Source of the DNA: a bacterium
Lineage (GTDB): Bacteria > Cyanobacteriota > Vampirovibrionia > Gastranaerophilales > Gastranaerophilaceae
Length of the DNA stretch: 59,561 nt
Direction: 5' to 3'
Assembly: GCA_017403285.1 (NCBI GenBank)
Contig: JAFQOI010000088.1
Span: 1-59,561 of the forward strand
A model generated the notes under the pieces. The model was not told the origin of the DNA. It did not search any database and saw nothing but the letters and a program-made list of their open reading frames with translations. A program made the position numbers and the translations under genes. Shown piece after piece: positions 23,760-31,748 of this stretch (positions are counted from its first letter, which is position 1; each line of letters starts with the position of its first letter).

Positions 23760-26700
23760 ATGCTGATACAGGGAAGTTCTAATACAACCAGAAATAAACT
23801 TCTTATAGAAAAATATAGGAGTTTAATAGAGCAGGGTGTTGAACCTTGTGAAATACTTGTTATTTTATTAAATCCTTATAAAAAAACAAAATTTGTTAGG
23901 GATTTAGAAAGTATTGGGCTTCAAGTTTGTGATAAATCTAAAATATATACTTTAAATGGACTCTATTATAATGCTTTTAGAGAAAATTCTGAGTATATTA
24001 AGTCAATTATAAAAGATAAGGATTGTCGAGAATTAAATCAGTGTGGGCTTGAAGTTTCCCAATATATTTTTAAACAGTGTATAAAGGAAGCAGATTTTAG
24101 CGATTATATTTCAAAGGTTAATCTTCTTCACCAACTTTTTAGGCGTTATTCTTTGATTGTTCAAAATGCATTGAGCGATGAAGAAATTGATGAGCGTTCT
24201 AAAATTGTAGATGAAGTTTTTGCGAAGGATGCATACAGGGCAATTAGAAATTACAAGCAAAAAACAATAGAATATAAAAGTTTTGATTATCTAAGACAAG
24301 CAGCAATATTTCCTTTGATATATAAGAATACTGATTATTTTGCTGATATAAAATATTTAATAATTGATGATGCAGATGAATTGCCTTATATGTTTTGGCT
24401 GTTTGTTGATTATATTACTCCTAAATTAAATGAACATTTTATTGCTTATGATGAAAAGGGTTCCTCGAGATGTGGGTATCTTTGCGCTTATAAATCTGGG
24501 GTTGAGGAATTTAAATCTAAATATAAAACTGAGCAAGTTATTCTTGAAGATAAAGGTGCTCATAGTGAGACTGCGACTAAGTTATTTTATACAATAAAAA
24601 ATGGCAAGAAGATACAATTGGATGATTATTTAATTAAATCAACGGTTAATCGTTTAGATATGATAGATATGGTTTTTTCTGATGTTAAAAAATTGATATC
24701 AGCAGGAGTAAAACCTCATGAATTTGCGATTATAACGCCAGTGCAAAATGATTTGCTCGAAAAAAGTGCTCCATCTATTGGGCTTAATTTTCAATATCTT
24801 TCAGGTAGTGAAAAATTATCTGATGTAAAAGGGATAAGGCACATAATTTCAATATTGAAACTTGTAAATGGAATAGTAATAAATGATTATGAAATTAAAA
24901 GTCTTTTGATAAATTTGCTTGAAATTCCATATAGAAAGTGCATTGATATTATAAAGGATTTTAAAAAATCTAGTTTTAAAGAATTTGATTTTGAAAATGA
25001 TTTATATAACACGAAATATCAAAAACTTAGAAGTATTTTAAGTTCTTTGCAAAATATAAAATATACTATTTCTGAACAAATAAAAATTATTTATGACAAT
25101 TTGATAAAAGAGTATATTCCTTCAGAAAATCATATAAAATATGAATTTTTACTTAAAGAGGCACAATCATTTGAGGCTGCGTTTAAAGGTAAGGTTGAAA
25201 ATTTTGTGTATGAGTTTATTGTTCAGATTGAAAATAGTGTTATTAGTGAAAATCCAATAAATTCATTTAATCTTAAAAACAATGAGATAATAATTTCTTC
25301 ACCGCAGAAAATGATAGATTTTTCAATCAATGTTAAGTATCAATTATGGGTGGATATATCTAATTCAGATTGGGTTAAAAATGATACGGGGACTTTATAT
25401 AATGCTTGGGTATTAAATAGAGATTGGACGAAAAAAGAATATACGCTTAATGACAATATAGAATTAACTAATGATAAAACTGCTAGGGTTGTAAGGAAGT
25501 TAATGCTGTTGGCGCAAAATGAAGTTAGGTTCTATTCTAGCGTATATGATAGTGAAGGAAATGAAAATTTTGGTGGGCTTGCAGATTTTATTTCTTTTTC
25601 GGAGGTCAAAAGAAGTGAGTGTAAAATAATTCCTAGAGATGATCAAAAACCAGTTCTTGATTATAAACGAGGGAAAATGGGTATAATGGCGGTTCCAGGA
25701 GCAGGTAAAACAACTATCCTACTCGCTCTTATTATGAAACTTATTAATTCAGGTATTTCGCCAGAAAATATTTTTGTTCTTACTTATATGGAGTCTGCGG
25801 CAAAAAATTTTAAAGAACGTATTAAAATTGGGCTTCCTGATGGTGCTGAAATCCCTAATATTTCTACAATACATGGGCTTGCTCTTCGTATAATTAAAGA
25901 AAATAGCAATTATATAAAAAGTGGATTGGATGAAAATTTCGAAATTTGTGATGACAGTGAAAAAGAAAGAATTATCAAAGAACTTTTTTATAAACTTAAA
26001 ATTCAAGATGATAAATATGATAATTATTTAAGGGGTATTTCTATTGTTAAACACATTGTTAATACTATAAAATTGCAGTCTAAATACCAAGAAATTCAAG
26101 AGTTTTTTAATTTTTTCAAAGAATACAATAATGTTTTAAAACAAAAAAATCTTATTGATTATGATGATATGCTTAGGTTCGCAGTGCAAATTTTGCGTGA
26201 AAATAAAGAAATAAGAGAGTATTATCAAAAATTATGTATTTATATTATTGAAGATGAAGCACAAGATTCTACTGAAATTCAGCAAACGCTAATTAATATT
26301 TTAAGTGGAAAAAACAATAATGTTGTAAGATGTGGAGATATAAATCAATCTATTACTGCTACATTTACAAATTCTAACCTTGAGTCATTTAAGAAATTTA
26401 TTAATGAAAATAATAAGGTAGAAATGGTTTCTTCTCAAAGATGTGCAGCGTCTATTTATAATCTCGCTAATAAATTAGTTGAATTTGTAATAAATGATGA
26501 CGATAAAAAACAGTCATTTTATCAAATTAAAATGAGGGGAACAGAAAAAAATCCAAAGTCGGATATTGTTCCTGAATATATGATTTTTGAACAAGAAAAA
26601 GAGGAAAAGGATTTTATACTTGCTCAAATAAAGAAAATTCAAAAAGAAAAGCCAAAATCTTCCATTGCAATATTATTGAGGTTAAATTCAGATGTTAATA

Positions 26701-27554
26701 AATACAATGAATTTATAACATCTAATGGAATAAAAACTGCAATAAGAACGGATTCTTTAGCCCAAAAGGAAATATACAAATATATATATGCTGTTTTAAA
26801 TATTGTAGAAAATCCATTTAATAATAAGATAATAAAATTACTGGCAGACTTATATTTGATAGGCGTTTCAGAGTTTAAGAAGAAACAAGTTCATAAATTT
26901 TTTGAAAACCTAAATATACCATTTATAAATATAAATTCTGATGAAATTGAAGATGAAATATTGTCTCAATTGTACTGGGATATTGATTATTGGCTTAATA
27001 GAGCAGATAAAGAAATAGAAGATATTGCTTTGAATGTTGGGTTATATTATTCAAAAACTTCAGTTGATAAATCCAATACTTATTTAATTTCAACCTTTAT
27101 AAGACGATTAAGAGAAAATAATTCATCTGTGGATTTTTTAAAAACACTCGAGTACTATGCTAAAAAACCAATGAGTGCATATAAATTCTTTGAAGATGAA
27201 AATGGTGAAGATAAGAACATTGTTAGTATTATGACTATGCATAAATCAAAAGGAGATGAATTTGATTATGTCTTTATTCCTCAATTGAATGAAGATAGTT
27301 ATCCTGTTGAGATAGAGAATGTTAAATTAAAAAGTGGTAGTCATTTTGTTGAAACAATAAAAAATGCGGTTACTAATTGTGGTATTAAAACTCCTGATAA
27401 TTTGAAAAAAGAACAAATAGAAGAAACTTTGAGGCTTTTGTATGTTGGAATTACAAGGGCAAAGTATGGATTGTTTTTATCTAGTGCTAAACATTATTTG
27501 GCAAGAAAAAATGTAAAAACATCTAAAATCATTGATTTTATATTGGATAATTAA
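23760..27554 (+). CDS. Giant UvrD/Rep-like helicase with a degenerate second helicase unit
   Basis: This is a 1264-residue protein. The C-terminal half (about 620-1264) is a complete superfamily 1A helicase. It has Walker A VPGAGKTT (about 644-651), Walker B IIEDEAQDS (about 829-837), GDINQSI, IVSIMTMHKSKGDEFDYVF (about 1153) and LLYVGITRAK (about 1225). The N-terminal half repeats the layout in broken form: GSSNTTRNKLL replaces Walker A at residues 5-15, YLIIDDADELPYMFW stands for Walker B near 200, and EIIISSPQKMIDFSINVKYQLWVDIS resembles motif V. This recalls AddB/RecC-type pairs with one inactive helicase, here in one chain. I see no nuclease motif at either end. It probably acts in DNA recombination or repair. 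Confidence 0.85.
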   Translation: MLIQGSSNTTRNKLLIEKYRSLIEQGVEPCEILVILLNPYKKTKFVRDLESIGLQVCDKSKIYTLNGLYYNAFRENSEYIKSIIKDKDCRELNQCGLEVSQYIFKQCIKEADFSDYISKVNLLHQLFRRYSLIVQNALSDEEIDERSKIVDEVFAKDAYRAIRNYKQKTIEYKSFDYLRQAAIFPLIYKNTDYFADIKYLIIDDADELPYMFWLFVDYITPKLNEHFIAYDEKGSSRCGYLCAYKSGVEEFKSKYKTEQVILEDKGAHSETATKLFYTIKNGKKIQLDDYLIKSTVNRLDMIDMVFSDVKKLISAGVKPHEFAIITPVQNDLLEKSAPSIGLNFQYLSGSEKLSDVKGIRHIISILKLVNGIVINDYEIKSLLINLLEIPYRKCIDIIKDFKKSSFKEFDFENDLYNTKYQKLRSILSSLQNIKYTISEQIKIIYDNLIKEYIPSENHIKYEFLLKEAQSFEAAFKGKVENFVYEFIVQIENSVISENPINSFNLKNNEIIISSPQKMIDFSINVKYQLWVDISNSDWVKNDTGTLYNAWVLNRDWTKKEYTLNDNIELTNDKTARVVRKLMLLAQNEVRFYSSVYDSEGNENFGGLADFISFSEVKRSECKIIPRDDQKPVLDYKRGKMGIMAVPGAGKTTILLALIMKLINSGISPENIFVLTYMESAAKNFKERIKIGLPDGAEIPNISTIHGLALRIIKENSNYIKSGLDENFEICDDSEKERIIKELFYKLKIQDDKYDNYLRGISIVKHIVNTIKLQSKYQEIQEFFNFFKEYNNVLKQKNLIDYDDMLRFAVQILRENKEIREYYQKLCIYIIEDEAQDSTEIQQTLINILSGKNNNVVRCGDINQSITATFTNSNLESFKKFINENNKVEMVSSQRCAASIYNLANKLVEFVINDDDKKQSFYQIKMRGTEKNPKSDIVPEYMIFEQEKEEKDFILAQIKKIQKEKPKSSIAILLRLNSDVNKYNEFITSNGIKTAIRTDSLAQKEIYKYIYAVLNIVENPFNNKIIKLLADLYLIGVSEFKKKQVHKFFENLNIPFININSDEIEDEILSQLYWDIDYWLNRADKEIEDIALNVGLYYSKTSVDKSNTYLISTFIRRLRENNSSVDFLKTLEYYAKKPMSAYKFFEDENGEDKNIVSIMTMHKSKGDEFDYVFIPQLNEDSYPVEIENVKLKSGSHFVETIKNAVTNCGIKTPDNLKKEQIEETLRLLYVGITRAKYGLFLSSAKHYLARKNVKTSKIIDFILDN

Positions 27555-27594
27555 TCATAAGTAAAAATAAAAATTAATATTCATTAACAAAATG

Positions 27595-27623
27595 CTGATA
27601 TTCTCAAAAGCAAATGCTATAAT
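27595..27623 (+). promoter_or_regulatory. Promoter of the BlaI-like regulator operon
   Basis: CTGATA (27595-27600), a 17-base spacer containing TG at 27615-27616, then a perfect TATAAT (27618-27623), 63 bases before ATG 27686. Confidence 0.65.
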
Positions 27624-27685
27624 AGTAGTATTAAAGTGTTTAAAATTATTTTTTATATAAAAATTGAATATTAAAGGATGGATTC

Positions 27686-28033
27686 ATGGCGTATACACAC
27701 GGAACTTTAGAGAATGAAATCATGAATGCTGTTTGGACTATGGAAGAAAATGGCATCAATGCAAAAGACATTTCAGTAAGCGAAGTACTAGAAGAAATTA
27801 ATAACAATGGTAACGTAAGAGCGTACACCACAATAAAGACAGTCATGGATAGACTTGTTGATAAAAATTTGTTAAAAAGACAAAAATTTGGTAAGAAATT
27901 TTGTTATAAGTCAGTAGAAAGTCGTGCAGAAATGGCGGCTACTGCTATTAATAGACTTGCTGGTCAATTTTTTAATAATGATATGACATCATTAATGCGA
28001 GCACTAGAAAAACAATGCAGCGTAAGAGCGTAG
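27686..28033 (+). CDS. BlaI/MecI/CopY-type winged-helix repressor
   Basis: This 115-residue protein has the Penicillinase_R pattern. LENEIMNAVWTMEENG begins the first helix. ISVSEVLEEINNNGNVRAYTTIKTVMDRLVDKNLLKRQKFGKKFCYKSV is the winged-helix DNA-binding part with the conserved Y-T-T-I-K-T-V-x-x-R-L. A short C-terminal dimerisation part follows. Members repress beta-lactamase or metal-resistance genes and are usually released by a BlaR1-type protease, but none is in the window. An AAAGGATGGATTC stretch serves as ribosome-binding site. Its end overlaps the next gene by 19 bases in another frame. Confidence 0.85.
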   Translation: MAYTHGTLENEIMNAVWTMEENGINAKDISVSEVLEEINNNGNVRAYTTIKTVMDRLVDKNLLKRQKFGKKFCYKSVESRAEMAATAINRLAGQFFNNDMTSLMRALEKQCSVRA

Positions 28034-28389
28034 ATTACACAAATTTTAGAAAGCAAGTTTCAGAATTATATATTGCTGTACTTACTAAAAATCTTTCAGT
28101 AAGAGAGGCGCTAAGTTCCTTTCCTCAGGATTGTGAGGATAAGACTATTATTGCAGCTTGGCACGCACTTTGTCATCTTGAAGCTGACGAAGATTTGAGA
28201 GCTAAGGATGAAATGTATAAAAAAGAGCAGGATGAATATATTAATTTTATTGCGTATACCCTAGATAAGGGGGAAGAACTCCCTGAAAATATTGTTAATT
28301 CTTATCTTCCTTATCATGAAAATGCATTGGTTGCTAATTCAACAAAGATTAAAGGTATTTTGCAAAATTTAAAGAAATTTTTGTCCTAA
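28015..28389 (+). CDS. Unknown small protein overlapping the BlaI-like gene
   Basis: This 124-residue soluble protein is not recognised. It is helical by composition and carries AAWHALCHLEADEDLRAKDEMY in the middle, then LDKGEELPENIVNSYLP. Its start lies inside the final codons of the BlaI-like gene, so it is probably translated by coupling and could modulate that regulator or be its target. No signal peptide or membrane helix. Its start at ATG 28015 has no independent ribosome-binding site. Confidence 0.65.
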   Translation: MQRKSVDYTNFRKQVSELYIAVLTKNLSVREALSSFPQDCEDKTIIAAWHALCHLEADEDLRAKDEMYKKEQDEYINFIAYTLDKGEELPENIVNSYLPYHENALVANSTKIKGILQNLKKFLS

Positions 28390-28439
28390 TTTGAATGAGG
28401 GAAAACATCTCTTGAACTATTCAATTTATCAACTAAATT

Positions 28440-28448
28440 TGATACAAT
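28440..28448 (+). promoter_or_regulatory. Extended -10 element before the UPF0173 gene
   Basis: TG (28440-28441), A, TACAAT (28443-28448), 22 bases before ATG 28471 with an AGGAGAATAGT ribosome-binding site between. Confidence 0.45.
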
Positions 28449-28470
28449 GTTGAAAGAACAGGAGAATAGT

Positions 28471-29148
28471 ATGCGAAGATTAACCTATATTGGTCATAGT
28501 GCGTTTTTTATAGAGAAAGATTGGGATGGAATTTTAATTGATCCTTTTATTTCAGGCAATCCTAAAGCGAATTTTGATTTTAAGAAAAAACGAATAACTC
28601 ACATTATTGTGACACATGCACACCTTGACCATTTGGGTGATGCTATTGCTATATCTAAACAAACAGGAGCAACTATTCTTGCAATGGTTGAATTGGCAAA
28701 TTATTGTAGTGAAAAAGGTGCAAAAGCAGTCGGTGTTAACATTGGTGGATGCCTAGAGTTTACTTGGGGCAGTGTAAGATTTTTACCTGCGCTACATTCC
28801 AGTTCAAATCCTGATTTGCCTTATGGCGGACTTGCTATGAGTGTTCTTTTAGATATAGATGGAACAACTATATATCACGCTGGTGATACAGGATTGATGA
28901 GTGAATTTTCATTGATTGGGGAAATGTATAATCCTTATTATGCACTTCTTCCTATTGGCGGTCATTATACAATGGATATGAAAGAAGCCGCAATGGCTGC
29001 TAAAATGCTCTTTTCTATGGAAATTATTCCAATGCATTACAATACATTCCATAATATAAAAGCCAATGTTCAAGATTTTGTTAATTTGATAGAATCACAA
29101 GGTCAAAAATGTATTCCGTTAGAAGCTAATGGTTATGTTGAATTGTAA
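28471..29148 (+). CDS. UPF0173 family metallo-beta-lactamase-fold hydrolase
   Basis: This 225-residue protein starts MRRLTYIGHSAFFIEKD. It has the metal-binding H-x-H-x-D-H in VTHAHLDHLGDAI, a second ligand in LPALHSSS, D in YHAGDTGLMSEF and H in PMHYNTF. The order and length match UPF0173 (YtkL/YcjI-like) hydrolases, which are metal-dependent but of unknown substrate. I use ATG 28471 because AGGAGAATAGT precedes it; an upstream in-frame TTG/ATG would add eight residues. Its last 20 bases overlap the DUF3326 gene. Confidence 0.88.
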   Translation: MRRLTYIGHSAFFIEKDWDGILIDPFISGNPKANFDFKKKRITHIIVTHAHLDHLGDAIAISKQTGATILAMVELANYCSEKGAKAVGVNIGGCLEFTWGSVRFLPALHSSSNPDLPYGGLAMSVLLDIDGTTIYHAGDTGLMSEFSLIGEMYNPYYALLPIGGHYTMDMKEAAMAAKMLFSMEIIPMHYNTFHNIKANVQDFVNLIESQGQKCIPLEANGYVEL

Positions 29149-30145
29149 TTTTAATAGAAAAAAACCTTTGGTTGCTCTTGTTGTTCCAACAGGGATAGGT
29201 GCTTCCGTTGGCGGATATGCAGGAGATGCATCTGGTGTAGCAAGAAATTTTTCTAAAGATTTCAATGTTATTGTGAACCCTAATGTTGTTAATGCCGCTT
29301 GTTTTTCTGGTATTAATGAGTCAATGTTGTATACAGAAGGATGGGCACTTACTCAATTTTTTAAAGGGCATTTAAGTTTAATTCCATCAATGAAAAACAA
29401 AATTGGTGTTATTTTTGATAGCGGTATTTCTCAAGGTATTTTGAATGTTCATTTGAATACTGTAAGTGCAGTTAAAACAGTTTATGGGGTTGATGTTATA
29501 GGATATGAAATAACGAGTGAGCCTGCAAAAGTTGAATTTTTTAATACTAATTCTGGAATATCATCTGGGTCTGTTTTAAATTATAAAACCCTAGTTGAAG
29601 CAGGTGAAAAATTGATTGCAAGAGGAGCAGAAGTACTTGCAGTCGTTTGTAAATTTGAAGAACCACCAGAAGATAATTACAAAGATGGAGAAGGCGTAGA
29701 TATTGTTGGTGGAGTTGAAGCAGTTATATCTCATTATTTAACAAGAGAGTTATTTGTTCCTGTTGTACACGCTCCGGCTTTTGAAAATATTAATATTACG
29801 AAAGAAATTGTTGATGCAAAAGCAGCAGCAGAGTACATTACTCCCACGTTTTTACCCTGTCTTTTGGTTGCACTAGATAATGCTCCGTTATTTTCTCGTG
29901 AAAAAAGGGAACAGTACATTGCAAGAGAAGATATTTCTTCTTTAATTATGCCTTATGGGGCACTTGGTTCTTCCATTGTTTTGGATGCAATTGACGCAAA
30001 TATAGATGTTTTTGCTGTAAAAGAAAATAAATCTGTTCTTAACATAAATAAGAATGTTATTGATAAAAATGGTATAATAAAAGAAGTTGATACATATGAA
30101 AATTGTATTAAATTTTTAAAGGAAAAATTTAATGAAAAAAAATAA
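29129..30145 (+). CDS. DUF3326 family protein
   Basis: This 338-residue protein resembles DUF3326, which I recall from cyanobacteria and plants. Shared stretches are LVALVVPTGIGASVGGYAGDA, the segment VNPNVVNAACFSGINESMLYTEGWALTQF, IGVIFDSGIS, then HAPAFENI and MPYGALGSSIVLDAID in the C-terminal third. The function is not established. Glycine-rich loops suggest a nucleotide or cofactor site, but no motif is diagnostic. It starts inside the UPF0173 gene (ATG 29129 or 29135) and overlaps the pilin-like gene at its end by 14 bases, so the three genes look like one transcript. Confidence 0.8.
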   Translation: MVMLNCNFNRKKPLVALVVPTGIGASVGGYAGDASGVARNFSKDFNVIVNPNVVNAACFSGINESMLYTEGWALTQFFKGHLSLIPSMKNKIGVIFDSGISQGILNVHLNTVSAVKTVYGVDVIGYEITSEPAKVEFFNTNSGISSGSVLNYKTLVEAGEKLIARGAEVLAVVCKFEEPPEDNYKDGEGVDIVGGVEAVISHYLTRELFVPVVHAPAFENINITKEIVDAKAAAEYITPTFLPCLLVALDNAPLFSREKREQYIAREDISSLIMPYGALGSSIVLDAIDANIDVFAVKENKSVLNINKNVIDKNGIIKEVDTYENCIKFLKEKFNEKK

Positions 30146-31235
30146 ACTAGGATTTACGTTAACGGAAGTATTATTGGTATTAGTTGTAACTGGCGTTATA
30201 TTGGCAATTAGTGTAAATGCATTAAAATCAATTAAAATGTCATATACGCCACTTTCATATTATGCAAATAAAAATGTTGAGTTAATTACTAGGACATTGT
30301 TTCTAGGAGATTATAGCAGCGATAATACAGTAACCTGTAGAACAAATACTGGTTCTATTGTTACCATTTTGAAACCTGATGGGGTTGGTAATGTCAATGG
30401 TACACCACTTTGTTCTTCTTTGTATTCAGCATCTTCATCAGGTGGGGCAGGTAATAAAATATGTAATACAATGCTTGGTTTTGTGAATATTGCTGGTGCT
30501 AAAAATTGTGATGATTTATATTCCGTTGCTTTTGATGCAGCACATAATAATGAACCATATATTTCAGATATATCAGACTCTAAAAGACCTACATTTACGG
30601 CAACTAATGGGCAAAGATATTATTTGTCTTCATCTACATTTTCTTCAAATGTATCGTCTGATATCGGATTTAGAGTGTTAGCGGTTGATTTGAATGGTTC
30701 TAGAAAACCTAATACTCATTCTCCAGAACATAAATCACCACCTGATATTGTTTCATTTTTAATTATGGATAATGGAGATGTTTATCCTTTGGGTGTATTG
30801 GCAGACAATCTTTCTGTTGAATTGAATGCTGAGCAAGTAATGAATGTTCGTTATTTGGCTTCATCAATAAAAGGATATTGTAGAAGAGGTATTAGCAGGG
30901 ATGATTGTGCTGGTGTTATTAGTGATACAGCATATGTTCCTGTTGAATGTAAAGATTCAAGTAATCCAGACATAAGCAAATGTGGATTTATAGACAAATC
31001 AACTTCACTTATTTCATATAGACAAGCGAAGTGTGCTACATCTGGTTTGGCTAATACAAATACAAAAATATCTTATCCAAACTACTGTCAGCCAGTAATT
31101 GATGCTTGTATTCTTGATAATAGTCATGAATATTGTAATTACTTGTTCAGATGTCCACCAAGCCCATATTCTGCAAGATACGATGCTTGTAAAACAGAAA
31201 ACGTAAAACCAATATTTAGATTTAATTTTAATTAA
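30132..31235 (+). CDS. Type-IV-pilin-like protein
   Basis: This 367-residue protein begins MKKNKLGFTLTEVLLVLVVTG, a class III leader with cleavage predicted after G7 before F8 and Glu at +5 (E12). After the hydrophobic helix the body holds many cysteines. The segment ICNTMLGFVNIAGAKNC matches FCRAVAGSLNIAGKVNC in the pilin at 2740. Both also have a T-x-x-G-x-R-Y strand (FTATNGQRYYL here). The C-terminal 100 residues are Cys-rich (about ten Cys) and likely disulfide-linked outside the cytoplasm. It probably is a minor pilin or a pseudopilin. It overlaps DUF3326. Confidence 0.83.
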   Translation: MKKNKLGFTLTEVLLVLVVTGVILAISVNALKSIKMSYTPLSYYANKNVELITRTLFLGDYSSDNTVTCRTNTGSIVTILKPDGVGNVNGTPLCSSLYSASSSGGAGNKICNTMLGFVNIAGAKNCDDLYSVAFDAAHNNEPYISDISDSKRPTFTATNGQRYYLSSSTFSSNVSSDIGFRVLAVDLNGSRKPNTHSPEHKSPPDIVSFLIMDNGDVYPLGVLADNLSVELNAEQVMNVRYLASSIKGYCRRGISRDDCAGVISDTAYVPVECKDSSNPDISKCGFIDKSTSLISYRQAKCATSGLANTNTKISYPNYCQPVIDACILDNSHEYCNYLFRCPPSPYSARYDACKTENVKPIFRFNFN

Positions 31236-31317
31236 ATGTAAATATTTTTAAAAAAAACACCAAAAAATCATTTACTTGCACTAAACTAATTGTATTAGTA
31301 GTTTATGGTGTGTGTTT

Positions 31318-31710
31318 ATGATGAAAGTTGAAATTCCATATGGTTTAATAAGACCACAAGGTCCAAGTATTGAGAACGTTGAATTGAGAGCGACATTAGA
31401 AAAAGCAGTTGAAGATGCTCGTTTGAATCCAAGTGAACGATTAGCATTAAACGAAAAGTTTTATCCTAATGGTGGTGGTTTTAAATTGTATTCGCCAGAA
31501 ACGGATGTCTTAGAAATAACTACTTTTTATAAAAAAAATGAACCTTTTGAAATTGATGAATATGCTAGAAAAGTAAATAAATTATTTCTTGATAATAAAT
31601 CAGGAATAGTACAGGAATCATTTCAATCTTCTGATAAAGGAAATTTTCAAACTAATCTAGATAATGCATTGGCGAAGTTGAAAAAGGTTTTAAAAGGAAC
31701 TTTTGAATAA
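31318..31710 (+). CDS. Unknown 130-residue protein
   Basis: Not recognised. The reading frame is opened by ATG 31318 or 31321, and a GTG at 31312 is possible; no clear ribosome-binding site distinguishes them. The product is soluble, with the stretch KVEIPYGLIRPQGPSIENVELRATLEKAVEDARLNPSERLALNEKFYP split by a proline-rich turn, and a C-terminal Lys-rich helix. Codon use and the following terminator support a real gene. It stands alone between the pilin-like gene and ileS. Confidence 0.6.
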   Translation: MMKVEIPYGLIRPQGPSIENVELRATLEKAVEDARLNPSERLALNEKFYPNGGGFKLYSPETDVLEITTFYKKNEPFEIDEYARKVNKLFLDNKSGIVQESFQSSDKGNFQTNLDNALAKLKKVLKGTFE

Positions 31711-31713
31711 TAT

Positions 31714-31747
31714 AAAAGAGGCGATGCTTTTAAACATCGCCTCTTTT
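31714..31747. terminator. Bidirectional terminator between the 130-residue gene and ileS
   Basis: AAAAGAGGCGATG (31714-31726) pairs with CATCGCCTCTTTTT (31735-31747) around CTTTTAAA. A runs and T runs flank both arms, so it can end transcription on both strands. Confidence 0.85.
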
Positions 31748-31748
31748 T

